DNA from: Streptomyces varsoviensis
Lineage (GTDB): Bacteria > Actinomycetota > Actinomycetes > Streptomycetales > Streptomycetaceae
Assembly (NCBI RefSeq): GCF_000718635.1
Contig: NZ_JOBF01000007.1
Coordinates: 186,001 to 250,000, forward strand
Reading direction: 5' to 3'
Length of the DNA stretch: 64,000 nucleotides
In this document: positions 8,824-17,266 of the stretch, in pieces
Layout of the letters: each line of letters opens with the position of its first letter
Position numbering within the stretch: position 1 is the stretch's first letter
Notes under the pieces: generated by a model
The model's input: only the letters and a program-made list of their open reading frames with translations
Databases searched by the model: none
What the model was told of the DNA's origin: nothing
Made by a program: the position numbers and the translations under genes

Positions 8824-10184
8824 GCCGCTCCCATGGGGGTTGCTTCGCGGGCGTCGGGAAGGCTGGTGTCCCCGTCGTCCAGGGTGGAGGTGCCGTAGCT
8901 CCTGATCCAGCCGAGGCCGCCGAGCACGCAGTACAGGACGAAGGCGGTGAGCAGGGAGTTCAGCGCGGGGATGCCCGCGGTGACGAACTTGCCGACGCAG
9001 AACGCGGCGGCCCAGATCACCAGGGACATCGGCACCCAGGTGGGCGCGGACGCGGGCAGCGTCTCGGCCGCGCGGGTGGCGTCCAGCGGCTTGCGCAGCC
9101 GGCGCACCACCCAGTACTCGGCCACGATGATGCCGCCGATGGGCGGGATCGCGACGCCGAGGGTGGAGAGGAACTCGGTGAAGTGCTCCATGACCCCGAC
9201 GGCGGAGAGCAGGGTGCCGACGATGCCGAGGCCGACGGTGACGACGCCGCGGTGCAGCCGCTTGCCGAAGACGACCTGGAAGAAGTTGACGATGCCGAGC
9301 GAGGAGCCGTACAGGTTCCAGTCGTTGATCTTCGCGGTGGACAGGATGACCACGATCGCGCCGACCGCGCCCGAGGTGGAGAGCACGATGTGGGTGACGT
9401 CGCTGCTCTTGACCAGGTGGCCGAGGAGCACGCCGATCATGCCGACGATGTACTCGGAGAGGATCATGGAGGAGGCGCTCTGCACAAAGACGTGCGAGCC
9501 CTTCTTGTTGTAGCGCGTCATCTCGGGGGCGACGATCGCGCCGGTCATATAGCCGCCGGCGATGGCGGTGGCGGCGACCGCGAGCGGCAGGTGCTCGCCC
9601 GGCGGCGGGGCGCTGATCAGCTCGGAGACCGAGTGGTCCATGAGCGTGGTGGTGACGGACCAGGCGATCAGGGCGAAGAAGAGCGGAGTGGCGATCTTCG
9701 CGAGCAGCGCCATGTACTTGAAGCCGAAGATCACCAGGGCGGTGATGGCGATGCCGGCGACGGCGCACCACAGCGCGGACGGGCCGCCGACGAGGGCGGC
9801 GACGCTGTTGCCGAAGATCGTGTTCTGGACGCCGAACCAGCCCACCAGGCTGACCGCGATGACCAGGCTGACCAGTGCGGAGCCGTTGCGGCCGAAGCCG
9901 ATCCAGCGGGTGAGCAGCGGGGTGGCCAGGCCCTCGCGCATGCCGGCCAGGCCGATGGCGAAGATCACGATTTCGAGGATGACCGCGCCCAGCGTGAAGG
10001 CGAGGAACGCCTTGCCGAAGGTCATGCCGACGCCGATGGTGGCGCCCAGGGTGAACTGGGAGAGCGAGCCGGACTGGCCCAGCCACTGGAGCAGCATGGT
10101 CCAGAAGCCGAATCGTTCGGTGCGCGGGACGCGGGACAGCGCGTAGTCGTCGCTGCCCACCGCCTTCGTGTCAGTAGCTGCCAT
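8820..10184 (-). CDS. NCS1-family permease (cytosine/purine/hydantoin type)
   Basis: Integral membrane transporter of 454 residues with about twelve hydrophobic segments. It has NCS1/CodB-like features: a conserved N-terminal GFWTMLLQWLGQSG, the substrate-region helix SVTTTLMDHSV, AGGYMTGAIVAPEMTRY, and KINDWNLYGSSLG before transmembrane helix 8. NCS1 proteins are Na+- or H+-coupled importers of nucleobases, hydantoins and related small nitrogen compounds. The start overlaps the stop of the DUF1177 gene and the stop overlaps the M20 peptidase start, so the three proteins are probably made together. The cargo cannot be told from sequence. Confidence 0.88.
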   Translation of the reverse strand: MAATDTKAVGSDDYALSRVPRTERFGFWTMLLQWLGQSGSLSQFTLGATIGVGMTFGKAFLAFTLGAVILEIVIFAIGLAGMREGLATPLLTRWIGFGRNGSALVSLVIAVSLVGWFGVQNTIFGNSVAALVGGPSALWCAVAGIAITALVIFGFKYMALLAKIATPLFFALIAWSVTTTLMDHSVSELISAPPPGEHLPLAVAATAIAGGYMTGAIVAPEMTRYNKKGSHVFVQSASSMILSEYIVGMIGVLLGHLVKSSDVTHIVLSTSGAVGAIVVILSTAKINDWNLYGSSLGIVNFFQVVFGKRLHRGVVTVGLGIVGTLLSAVGVMEHFTEFLSTLGVAIPPIGGIIVAEYWVVRRLRKPLDATRAAETLPASAPTWVPMSLVIWAAAFCVGKFVTAGIPALNSLLTAFVLYCVLGGLGWIRSYGTSTLDDGDTSLPDAREATPMGAA

Positions 10185-11134
10185 CAGGACTCCTGTGCTC
10201 TGCCGAGGGTCTGGAGGTGTGCGAGGGACCCGTAGCGGCCCACGAGGTTGTCGAACTCCACCTCGTCGTGGAAGTCCAGCCGGTCCTCGCCGTACGCCTT
10301 GGCGACCTCGATGGCGTACCGGGCGGCGGTGGCGATGTCGCTCTCGTGGCTGGCGCCGGTGGCGCAGCCCGGGACCGCGGCGGCCGAGGTGATCGCGAGC
10401 CCCACGACGGGGGCGGCGGTGGCCGTGGCGGGCTGCAGAATCGAATTGATGTGATGTACACCGTTACCGTACGGCGTGATGTCCTGCGTGGTCACGGGGT
10501 AGGTGACCAAGGGCTCACCGGAGACGACGGCCAGCAGCTCGCCGAGTTGGTCGGCGACGCGCAGCACCCAGCCCTCCTTGACGGTGGGCGACAGCGCCAG
10601 GCCCCGGTGGTTGATGATGCGGTTGCCCTTGGTGGTGTCGATGGAGAGGACCGCCTCCATCTCGTCCGTGACCTCGTGCCGGTTCATGGTCGCGATGTCG
10701 ACGGGCGAGCCCATGAAGGGCACCGGGTCGTGCGGCTCGGTGGGCGCGCTGGGGCAGATGTGCGTGGCCACGATCACATCGCCGGGCAGGGTGTCGCCGC
10801 GCCGCCGCATGTCGAGGAGTTTGGCGGCGGCGGCGATGGCCGAGGCGGCGCCGTCCGCGTCGGAGACCATGCCGGTGACCTCCGGGCGGGCGCCGACGCC
10901 GCCGAGCCGGCCGACGACGCCGAGCGTACGGGCGCTGCCGCCGCCGCTGCGGCCGGCGCTGCCGGGGATGCGGACGAGCACGAAGTCGGTGGAGCCCCGC
11001 TCGCCCTGGACGGTGGTGACCCGCGCGCCCGAGCCCTCGGGGCCGGCGGCGCTGTCGAGGTAGTCCACCACGCTCTTGCCGGAGGCCGAGGGATCATCCA
11101 GGAGGTCCACGACATCCAGCACATACTTCAACAT
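10184..11134 (-). CDS. DUF1177-family protein
   Basis: A 316-residue protein I recognise as DUF1177 from its MLKYVLDVVDLLDDP opening and the blocks VIVATHICPSAPTEPHDP, VLSIDTTKGNRI and GLAITSAAAVPGCATGA. It is soluble, with no signal peptide. The function of the family is not established. Members usually sit next to NCS1 permeases and M20 or amidohydrolase genes, as here, which suggests a catabolic enzyme or accessory protein. It is first in the operon, with a GAAAGAAG ribosome site, and is divergent from an IclR regulator. The conserved His, Asp and Thr clusters would fit a hydrolase, but that is a guess. Confidence 0.85.
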   Translation of the reverse strand: MLKYVLDVVDLLDDPSASGKSVVDYLDSAAGPEGSGARVTTVQGERGSTDFVLVRIPGSAGRSGGGSARTLGVVGRLGGVGARPEVTGMVSDADGAASAIAAAAKLLDMRRRGDTLPGDVIVATHICPSAPTEPHDPVPFMGSPVDIATMNRHEVTDEMEAVLSIDTTKGNRIINHRGLALSPTVKEGWVLRVADQLGELLAVVSGEPLVTYPVTTQDITPYGNGVHHINSILQPATATAAPVVGLAITSAAAVPGCATGASHESDIATAARYAIEVAKAYGEDRLDFHDEVEFDNLVGRYGSLAHLQTLGRAQES

Positions 11135-11191
11135 CAGCCGCTTCTTTCACTGTTCCGGGCGGGGGTGTTCCCAGCAGATTGAGGTGGGATA

Positions 11192-11202
11192 GCGTTGAAC
11201 GC
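11192..11202. promoter_or_regulatory. candidate operator between DUF1177 operon and IclR gene
   Basis: Perfect palindrome GCGTT-G-AACGC in the 133-bp divergent gap, with TTGC-containing sequence beside it. It is a plausible site for the IclR protein encoded next door, unproven. Confidence 0.35.
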
Positions 11203-11267
11203 AAGAGTTTCCCGTTATCTGCAATCGAGGTCTGCATGGTGAGATACCCAAGGGGAGCGGCCCGGCG

Positions 11268-12137
11268 ATGACCGACCACCACACGGACCACCCCGGCCAC
11301 CCCGACCCCCACGGCAACCAACCCGCCGACCACCGCACAGTCCGCCGCACCCCGCCCGGCCTGCTCCAAACCGTCGACCGGGCGCTGCTCGTCCTCCTCG
11401 CGTTCGAGCGGACCCGCCCGGACTGGGGCGTGACCGAGGTCGCCGAGGAGTTCGGCTGGGACACCTCCGTAGCCCAGCGGCTGCTGGCGACGCTGGCCGG
11501 GCGCGGCTTCCTGGTCTCCGACCCCGCCACCCGGCGGTACCGGATCGGCCCGGCCGTGCTGCGCCTCGGGCGGCTGTGGGAGCGGTCGGGGACGCTGGAG
11601 CTGCTGTCCCGGCCGGTGCTGGAGGAGCTGCGCCGCGAGACCGGCGACACGGTGCTGCTGTGTGTGCCGGACAGCTTCCACATGCGCTGCGTCGCGGCCG
11701 TCGAGGGCGAGTCCGGGCCGCTGCGCTACTACCCGCTGGTCGGCGAGCTGTACCCGGCGCACGCCGGGGCCACCAGCAAGTCCTTCTACGCCTATCTCCC
11801 CGACGACCAGCGCCACCGGCTGTTCCGGGGCCGCCCGATGGCGCGGTTCACCGAGCGTACGCAGACCGACCCGGACCGGCTGGAGGAGGAGTTCCGGCAG
11901 GTACGGGCGCGGGGGTACGCCTGGACGGTCGGCGAGTACGACGCGGGCGTGGCCACCCTCGCCGTCCCCCTGTTCCTGGGCCGGGAACCGTACGGCAGCC
12001 TCAGCCTCGGCGGCGCCGAGGAGCGGTTCCCCGAAGGCCCCGAGGACCGCCTCGACGCGCTGCGCCGGGCAGCGCACGCGCTGGAGAAGCGGCTCACCAC
12101 TCCCCCGCAGCGCTCGGCGCGCCGCACCCAGAACTGA
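11268..12137 (+). CDS. IclR-family transcriptional regulator
   Basis: A 289-residue IclR regulator: His-rich N-terminus, winged helix at about residues 32-95 (LLQTVDRALLVLLAF, VAQRLLATLAGRGFL) and the IclR effector domain at about 105-275, with the typical GATSKSFYAYLP segment. The ATG follows AGGGGAG. It is divergent from the DUF1177/NCS1/M20 operon and has the peptidase E gene 37 bp downstream on its own strand, so it probably controls both arms of one small catabolic unit. The inducer is unknown. Confidence 0.9.
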   Translation: MTDHHTDHPGHPDPHGNQPADHRTVRRTPPGLLQTVDRALLVLLAFERTRPDWGVTEVAEEFGWDTSVAQRLLATLAGRGFLVSDPATRRYRIGPAVLRLGRLWERSGTLELLSRPVLEELRRETGDTVLLCVPDSFHMRCVAAVEGESGPLRYYPLVGELYPAHAGATSKSFYAYLPDDQRHRLFRGRPMARFTERTQTDPDRLEEEFRQVRARGYAWTVGEYDAGVATLAVPLFLGREPYGSLSLGGAEERFPEGPEDRLDALRRAAHALEKRLTTPPQRSARRTQN

Positions 12138-12174
12138 CCCTCCTCGCAAGCGAATCCGAAGAAAGGCACCACCG

Positions 12175-12912
12175 ATGGACCTCCTGCTGCTGTCCAACTC
12201 CACCCAGCACGGCCAGGGTTATCTGGCGCACGCGCTGGACACCGTCACCGAGTTCCTGCCCTCCGGGGCCCGACTCGCCTTCCTGCCCTACGCGTTGGCG
12301 CACCACGACGCGTACACCGAGCGGGTGCGCGGCGCGCTGGAGGGGTCCGGCATCACGGTGCGCGGCGTGCACGAGAGCGGCGACCCGCTCGTCGCGCTCG
12401 CGGACGCCGACGCGGTGTTCGTGGGCGGCGGCAACTCCTTCCGGCTGCTGAGCGCGCTGTACCGGACGGGACTGCGGGACGCGCTGCGCACGGCCGTACG
12501 GGCCGGACTGCCGTACATGGGGGCGAGCGCCGGCACGAACATGGCGGCGCCCACCCTCCGCACCACCAACGACATGCCCATCGTGCAGCCGCCGTCCTTC
12601 GAGACGCTCGGCCTCGTCCCGTTCCAGATCAACCCGCACTACCTGGACCCGGACCCGCTCAGCACGCACAAGGGCGAGACCCGCGAGGAGCGGCTGACGG
12701 AGTTCCTGGAGGAGAACGACGTACCGGTGCTGGGGCTGCGCGAGGGCTCGTGGCTGCGGGTCTCGGGCGAGCGGGCGACCCTCGGCGGCGAGCGGCCGGC
12801 CCGGCTGTTCACGCGCGGCGCGGAGCCGCGCGAGCTCCCGGCGGGCTCGGACGCCTCGCATCTGCTGACGGTCGGGGCCGCCTTCGACACGCCGACGCGC
12901 CGGACGGCCTGA
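12175..12912 (+). CDS. pepE: peptidase E, alpha-aspartyl dipeptidase (family S51)
   Basis: A cytosolic S51 serine peptidase of 245 residues, close to the standard length. The nucleophile S118 sits in GASAGTNM, the preceding GGGNSFRLL motif is at about 84-92, and FQINPHYLD supplies the conserved His region near 155. S51 enzymes hydrolyse dipeptides with N-terminal aspartate; related members act on cyanophycin or isoaspartyl products. The ATG has a GAAAGG site and lies 37 bp after the IclR gene. Together with the M20 peptidase across the regulator it suggests use of an aspartate-containing dipeptide or N-acyl derivative. Confidence 0.9.
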   Translation: MDLLLLSNSTQHGQGYLAHALDTVTEFLPSGARLAFLPYALAHHDAYTERVRGALEGSGITVRGVHESGDPLVALADADAVFVGGGNSFRLLSALYRTGLRDALRTAVRAGLPYMGASAGTNMAAPTLRTTNDMPIVQPPSFETLGLVPFQINPHYLDPDPLSTHKGETREERLTEFLEENDVPVLGLREGSWLRVSGERATLGGERPARLFTRGAEPRELPAGSDASHLLTVGAAFDTPTRRTA

Positions 12913-12954
12913 GCCCGCTCGGCGCGGCCCCCGGCGAGTGGTACGGATGAGGCC

Positions 12955-14406
12955 ATGGAGTGGTTCGCCTCGTCCGACTACTGGCTCGCCCGGCTGGTCT
13001 TCCAGCGCGGGCTGGCCGCCGTCTACCTGCTCGGCTTCCTGGCGGCGGCCCTTCAGTTCCGCGCGCTGATCGGCGAGCGGGGGATGCTGCCGGTGCCGCG
13101 GTACGTGGCCCGGGTGCCGTTCCGCAAATCCCCCAGCGCCTTCCACGCGCACTACTCGGACCGGTTCTTCGCCGCGTGGGCCTGGGCCGGGGCGCTGCTG
13201 GCGGCGGCCGTCCTCGCGGGGGCGGCCGACGCGGTGCCGCTGGGCGCGTCGATGGCGATGTGGGCGGTCCTGTGGGCGCTGTATCTGTCCATCGTCAACG
13301 TCGGGCAGATCTGGTACGGCTTCGGCTGGGAGACCCTGCTGCTGGAGGCGGGGTTCCTGGCCGTCTTCCTCGGCAACGCGCGCACCGGGCCGCCCGTGCT
13401 CGTGCTCTGGCTGCTGCGCTGGCTGCTGTTCCGCGTCGAGTTCGGCGCGGGCCTGATCAAACTGCGCGGCGACCGCTGCTGGCGGAAGCTGACCTGCCTG
13501 GACTACCACCACGAGACGCAGCCGATGCCGGGCCCGCTGAGCTGGTTCTTCCACCACCTGCCCCGGCCCGCGCACCGGGTGGAGGTCGCCGCCAACCACA
13601 TCGCCCAACTCGTCGTGCCGTTCGGCCTGTTCGCCCCGCAGCCGGTCGCCACGTGGGCGGGGGTCGTGGTCATCGTCACCCAACTGTGGCTGGTCGCGTC
13701 CGGCAACTTCGCCTGGCTGAACTGGATCACGATCCTCCTGGCCGCCGGCGCCGTGGACGCCGCCCGCCTCCCCTTCCCCACCCCCGCCGCCCCGCGATTC
13801 GCCGCTTCCCCGCTGTGGTTCGAGGTGACCGTACTGACCGTCACCGCCCTGGTCCTGGCGCTCAGTTACCGTCCCGTCCGCAACCTCCTCACCCGCCGTC
13901 AGCGCATGAACACCTCCTTCGACCCCCTGCACCTGGTGAACTCCTACGGCGCCTTCGGCAGCGTCAACCGCACCCGCCGCGAGGTGGTCATCGAGGGCAC
14001 GCGGGATGCGGAGCTCACGGAGGGGACGGTGTGGCACGAGTACGGCTTCTACGGCAAGCCCGGCGAGCCGGGGCGCTGGCCCCGGCAGTGGGCGCCCTTC
14101 CACTGGCGGCTCGACTGGATGCTCTGGTTCGTGCCCCTCTCCCCGGCGTACGGCCGCTCGTGGTTCGACGGCTTCATCGAGCGGCTGCTGCTCAACGACC
14201 GCGACACGCTCCGTCTGCTCCGCCACAACCCGTTCCCGGACGGCCGCCCGGCCCACGTCCGGGCCCGCCTGTTCCAGTACCGGTTCACGACATGGCGGGA
14301 GCTGCGGGAGACCGGGGCCTGCTGGCACCGGGAGCACGTACGAGACCTGACCCCTCCGGTCCGCCTCGCCACCCCGCAGGAGCCTCACACGCGCCCCGGC
14401 CGCTGA
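12955..14406 (+). CDS. lipase maturation factor family membrane protein
   Basis: A 483-residue polytopic membrane protein of the lipase maturation factor family. Landmarks are the N-terminal WLARLVFQRGLAAVYLLGF, FRVEFGAGLIKLRGD and CLDYHHETQPMPGPLSW. The C-terminal soluble part has NSYGAFGSVNRTRREV and a WHEYGFYGKPG segment, ending with the conserved RLFQYRFTTW. About six to eight membrane segments fill the first 300 residues. In animals the family aids lipase folding in the ER; the bacterial role is unknown. The family call is strong, the function is not established. Confidence 0.85.
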   Translation: MEWFASSDYWLARLVFQRGLAAVYLLGFLAAALQFRALIGERGMLPVPRYVARVPFRKSPSAFHAHYSDRFFAAWAWAGALLAAAVLAGAADAVPLGASMAMWAVLWALYLSIVNVGQIWYGFGWETLLLEAGFLAVFLGNARTGPPVLVLWLLRWLLFRVEFGAGLIKLRGDRCWRKLTCLDYHHETQPMPGPLSWFFHHLPRPAHRVEVAANHIAQLVVPFGLFAPQPVATWAGVVVIVTQLWLVASGNFAWLNWITILLAAGAVDAARLPFPTPAAPRFAASPLWFEVTVLTVTALVLALSYRPVRNLLTRRQRMNTSFDPLHLVNSYGAFGSVNRTRREVVIEGTRDAELTEGTVWHEYGFYGKPGEPGRWPRQWAPFHWRLDWMLWFVPLSPAYGRSWFDGFIERLLLNDRDTLRLLRHNPFPDGRPAHVRARLFQYRFTTWRELRETGACWHREHVRDLTPPVRLATPQEPHTRPGR

Positions 14407-14446
14407 TCCCGGCCCCGGCCCCGGCGCGGGCCTCTGCCGGAAGCGG

Positions 14447-14477
<31 letters not shown>

Positions 14478-14494
14478 GCGACGATGGCCCGTGC

Positions 14495-15049
14495 TCAGGC
14501 CGTCCGGTCCGCGGCGACCGCCGCGCGCCGTCCGGCGGTCGTAGCGGACGGCCGCCGCTGCTCCCGGGCGGCCATGCGGCCGCGGAGGAATATGGTGCCC
14601 AGCCGGGTGACCACCTCGGTGAGTGCCATCAGCACGAACGCGGCCACCCACGCGTCCCCCGTGGTGATCTGGTGGGCCATGCTGAAGCGGGCCACGTCGT
14701 CGGCGCCGCCGTGGTCGACCCACAGTTGAAAGCCGAGCCGCGCTCCCATGCCCAGCACCCACAGGGTCGCGGAGACCGCGCCCGCCTTGATGAAGAGATG
14801 CCCGCCGACCTTGCGTATCCGGGTGTAGATGCCGCCCGCCACGCCGAGGGCGGCGCCGACGGTGACGAGCGCGCCGATCAGCACCAGGTCGTTGCCGGCC
14901 GTGGGCACGGAGTTCAGGTAGCTGTGCGCGACGAAGGCCACGATCGCCAGGGGGATCACGTACGTTTTCGCGTCGAGGCGGCCCTCCCGCAACTGTCGGA
15001 AGACGACGAGGAGGAGGGCGATATCGGTGATCCAGTCAGTCGTTGTCAT
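14495..15049 (-). CDS. small polytopic membrane protein, DUF1453-like
   Basis: A 184-residue membrane protein with four to five hydrophobic helices: an N-terminal IALLLVVFRQLREGRL, then VIPLAIVAFVAHSYL, a Gly/Ala-rich VTVGAALGVAGGIYTRI, and a last helix before a basic tail. The arrangement recalls the DUF1453/CcdC-like proteins common in Streptomyces; no catalytic motif is visible. It is monocistronic, with the DoxX gene upstream on the same strand and a 162-bp gap between them. Function unknown. Confidence 0.7.
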   Translation of the reverse strand: MTTTDWITDIALLLVVFRQLREGRLDAKTYVIPLAIVAFVAHSYLNSVPTAGNDLVLIGALVTVGAALGVAGGIYTRIRKVGGHLFIKAGAVSATLWVLGMGARLGFQLWVDHGGADDVARFSMAHQITTGDAWVAAFVLMALTEVVTRLGTIFLRGRMAAREQRRPSATTAGRRAAVAADRTA

Positions 15050-15150
15050 GCCTCAAGACTGCTGGCAGGGGCCCGTACGCGCCTGGGCCGGCGGGTGGAT
15101 CTATGGGTGGAGACCGCTCTACACCGTCCTGCCGCCGCTCGACGAGCCGA

Positions 15151-15186
15151 CAGGGCCGGCAGGGCCGACAGGGCCGACGGGCCCGG
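15151..15186. repeat. four 9-bp tandem units (cagggccga)
   Basis: Units cagggccgg, cagggccga, cagggccga and cgggcccgg lie head to tail between the DoxX gene and the next minus-strand gene. Non-coding; significance unknown. Confidence 0.65.
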
Positions 15187-15211
15187 GGCCGCGCCGGCCG
15201 GCCGGGCGTCA

Positions 15212-15781
15212 CTAAGCGGCGGGCCCGTCCCCGTCCTCGTCCGGGGCGTCGAAGGATTCGAGGTCGTCCGTGGCGGCTCGTACGGTCCGGGCGCGGCGGC
15301 GCAGGACGCAGGCGGCGGCGAGGGCGCTGGCGGTGAAGCCGGTGGCGACGACCCAGGGGCGGTCGAGGCAGTGGCCGGTGGCGTGGTCGAGGGAGTAGCG
15401 GCCGGGGCCGGCGAGGCCGAGGCCCATGGCGACGAAGCCGAGGAAGGCGGGGTACTCGAAGCCGCCGGAGGTGGCGAAGAAGCCGGCGGGGGCGTGGACG
15501 GACACGGCGCCCGCCATCGCGCCGGCGGCGGCCGCGCCGGCCGCGGGGGTGGCCAGGCCCAGGGCGAGGAGGGCGCCGCCGCCGGCCTCGCCGGCCCCGG
15601 CGGCCAGCGCGCTCTGCTTGCCGGGCGTGAAGCCCATCTGCTCCATGGCCCCGCCGGTGGCCTCCAGGCCGGGGCCGCCGAACCAGCCGAAGAGCTTCTG
15701 CGCGCCGTGGGCGAAGAGGACGCCGCCCGCGCCCGCGCGCAGGGCGAGGAGTCCGAGGTCCTTGCGGTACGACAGCGGCAT
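15212..15781 (-). CDS. DoxX-family membrane protein
   Basis: A 189-residue DoxX-like protein with four membrane helices. The family opening LGLLALRAGAGGVLFAHGAQKLFGWFGG is clear, followed by an Ala/Gly-rich hydrophobic core and a charged C-terminal tail. The ATG chosen has an AAGGA site; a longer in-frame start would add an unlikely leader. Members have been linked to thiosulfate oxidation, thiol redox balance or quinone biology, but most bacterial copies are uncharacterised. The gene stands alone. Confidence 0.85.
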   Translation of the reverse strand: MPLSYRKDLGLLALRAGAGGVLFAHGAQKLFGWFGGPGLEATGGAMEQMGFTPGKQSALAAGAGEAGGGALLALGLATPAAGAAAAGAMAGAVSVHAPAGFFATSGGFEYPAFLGFVAMGLGLAGPGRYSLDHATGHCLDRPWVVATGFTASALAAACVLRRRARTVRAATDDLESFDAPDEDGDGPAA

Positions 15782-15936
15782 GGCGAGTCCTTCCCGGGGG
15801 CGGGCGATGCCCCCAGTGTTCAGGCGCCCGCCGCCCGCCACCGCCCGGAGTGCGCCGATCGGGTGACGGGCGGCGGCCGGCGGGAGGCCGGCGAGGAGCC
15901 GGCGTCAGGGGGTGGAGCGGCCGCCGCAGGCGATCG

Positions 15937-16203
15937 TCAGCGGCGGGAGTTGCCGAACAGGATGCGGTAGACGATGAGCAGCACGAGCGAGCCGCCGATC
16001 GCGGCGCCCCAGGTGGCGGCGTCGAAGAACTGGTTCGAGATCGGCTTGTCGAGGAACTTCGCGGACAGCCAGCCACCGACGAAGGCCCCGGCCACCCCGA
16101 TCACGGTGGTGCCGAAGAGACCGCCCGGGTCGCGTCCCGGGAGGAGGAACTTGGCGATGGCTCCCGCGAGGAGCCCCAGAACGATCCAGCCGATGATGCC
16201 CAC
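15937..16203 (-). CDS. GlsB/YeaQ/YmgE-family (transglycosylase-associated) small membrane protein
   Basis: An 88-residue protein with three hydrophobic helices. The family pattern is clear: IIGWIVLGLLAGAIAK, LLPGRDPGGLFGTTVIG and a C-terminal IVYRILFG. The GTG start has AAAGG upstream. These proteins are often general-stress induced, but their molecular role is unknown and the name transglycosylase-associated is historical. It follows the TerD gene on the same strand, with two strong hairpins in the 142-bp gap, so it is probably transcribed separately. Confidence 0.85.
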   Translation of the reverse strand: MGIIGWIVLGLLAGAIAKFLLPGRDPGGLFGTTVIGVAGAFVGGWLSAKFLDKPISNQFFDAATWGAAIGGSLVLLIVYRILFGNSRR

Positions 16204-16230
16204 GTGGGCCCTGCCTTTCGCGTAGTACGG

Positions 16231-16259
16231 GCCCCGCGGCGCGTTCCGTGCCGCGGGGC
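16231..16259. terminator. hairpin in the TerD-GlsB gap
   Basis: Perfect 10-bp inverted repeat GCCCCGCGGC / GCCGCGGGGC with a 9-nt loop, upstream of the GlsB-family gene. It may be a second terminator or part of that gene's leader. Confidence 0.6.
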
Positions 16260-16289
16260 ACTGGGGAGGACGCGCTGCCGGAGCCCGAT

Positions 16290-16322
16290 GGTTGCGCGAT
16301 GCACGTACGGCGTCGCGCAACC
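16290..16322. terminator. probable terminator of the TerD gene
   Basis: Perfect 10-bp inverted repeat GGTTGCGCGA / TCGCGCAACC with a 13-nt loop, starting 24 bases past the TerD stop on the minus strand. Confidence 0.75.
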
Positions 16323-16345
16323 GTCCGGGGCCGCCGGTGCGAGGG

Positions 16346-16921
16346 TCAGACGTTGACGCCGAAGTCGGAGGCGATGCCGGCGAGTCCGGAGGCGTACCCC
16401 TGGCCGATGGCGCGGAACTTCCACTCGCCGCCGTGCCGGTAGACCTCGCCGAAGACCATGGCGGTCTCGGTGGAGGCGTCCTCGGTGAGGTCGTAGCGGG
16501 CGATCTCCTTGCCGTCGGCCTGGTTGACCACGCGCATGAAGGCGTTGCGCACCTGACCGAAGCTCTGGTTGCGCTTGTCCGCCTCGTAGATCGACACCGG
16601 GAAGACGACCTTCTCGACGTCGGCGGGGACGGCGGCGAGGTCGATCTTGATCTGCTCGTCGTCCCCGTCGCCGCCGCCGGTGAGGTTGTCCCCGCTGTGC
16701 TGCACCGAACCGTCGGGGCTGGCGAGGTTGTTGAAGAACACGAAGTGCTGGTCGCTGAGGACCTTGCCGCCCGCGCCGCACAGCAGCGCCGAGGCGTCGA
16801 GGTCGTAGTCGGCGCCGGTCGTGGTGCGGACGTCCCAGCCGAGGCCGACGATGACCGCGGTCAGGCCGGGCGCCTCCTTGCTGAGCGAGACGTTGCCGCC
16901 CTTGGACAGAGTGACTCCCAC
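16346..16921 (-). CDS. TerD-family calcium-binding stress protein
   Basis: A 191-residue TerD/CABP1 protein beginning with the family signature [13 protein letters not shown] and continuing with [35 protein letters not shown] and a [11 protein letters not shown] block. The acidic DGDDE stretch and the YDLD motif are the usual calcium ligands. It is cytosolic, and family members are implicated in tellurite and general stress response and in Streptomyces differentiation, without a settled biochemical activity. The GTG start has GGGAGG seven bases upstream. It appears monocistronic, with a hairpin downstream, and is divergent from the glp-like operon. Confidence 0.93.
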   Translation of the reverse strand: MGVTLSKGGNVSLSKEAPGLTAVIVGLGWDVRTTTGADYDLDASALLCGAGGKVLSDQHFVFFNNLASPDGSVQHSGDNLTGGGDGDDEQIKIDLAAVPADVEKVVFPVSIYEADKRNQSFGQVRNAFMRVVNQADGKEIARYDLTEDASTETAMVFGEVYRHGGEWKFRAIGQGYASGLAGIASDFGVNV

Positions 16922-17129
16922 GAAATGCCTCCCAGTGCGCCGTAGCTAGATTTCAAAGATTGCGCAAGTGGTGAAGCATAGGTCACGGAGCGCCCGTTCC
17001 CCCAACCCGGCGAGGCCCCTCGCGACCGGCCCGGTCGGGCCCCGCACGACCAGCCCGGCGACGCCCCTCCCGCCACACCCTCCCCACCAGCACACGACTG
17101 TTGCGCCCAGGTGTTTTCTCCGGAAACTC

Positions 17130-17158
17130 TTGACGCGGCCGAGACAACGTTCTTAATG
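17130..17158 (+). promoter_or_regulatory. candidate promoter of the glp-like operon
   Basis: TTGACG and TTAATG are separated by 17 bp, placing the transcript start near 17165, about 100 nt before the MFS start codon. The spacing fits a vegetative sigma factor. The leader contains two hairpins. Confidence 0.6.
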
Positions 17159-17180
17159 TCGGCCGTACTTCTTTAGGCAG

Positions 17181-17220
17181 GGCACAGACGCAGACCACCT
17201 GTCGGTGGCTTCGCCGTGCC
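17181..17220 (+). promoter_or_regulatory. leader hairpin 1 of the glp-like operon, possible antitermination site
   Basis: Imperfect but long hairpin: GGCAC pairs with GTGCC, CCACC with GGTGG around a TGTC loop, and most bases between also pair. It lies between the predicted promoter and the first gene of an operon that encodes a GlpP-type antiterminator. No T-run follows. Its role as a conditional terminator is inference. Confidence 0.5.
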
Positions 17221-17246
17221 TATGCTCACTGTTCTGCCATCGACCG

Positions 17247-17260
17247 GTCCTTCGAAGGAC
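17247..17260 (+). promoter_or_regulatory. leader hairpin 2 burying the MFS ribosome binding site
   Basis: Perfect 14-base palindrome GTCCTTCGAAGGAC. Its right arm is the AAGGA ribosome site of the MFS gene, whose ATG is seven bases further on. In RNA it would form a five-base-pair stem with a UCGA loop and hide the site, so translation could be gated. Confidence 0.5.
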
Positions 17261-17266
17261 GGGCAC

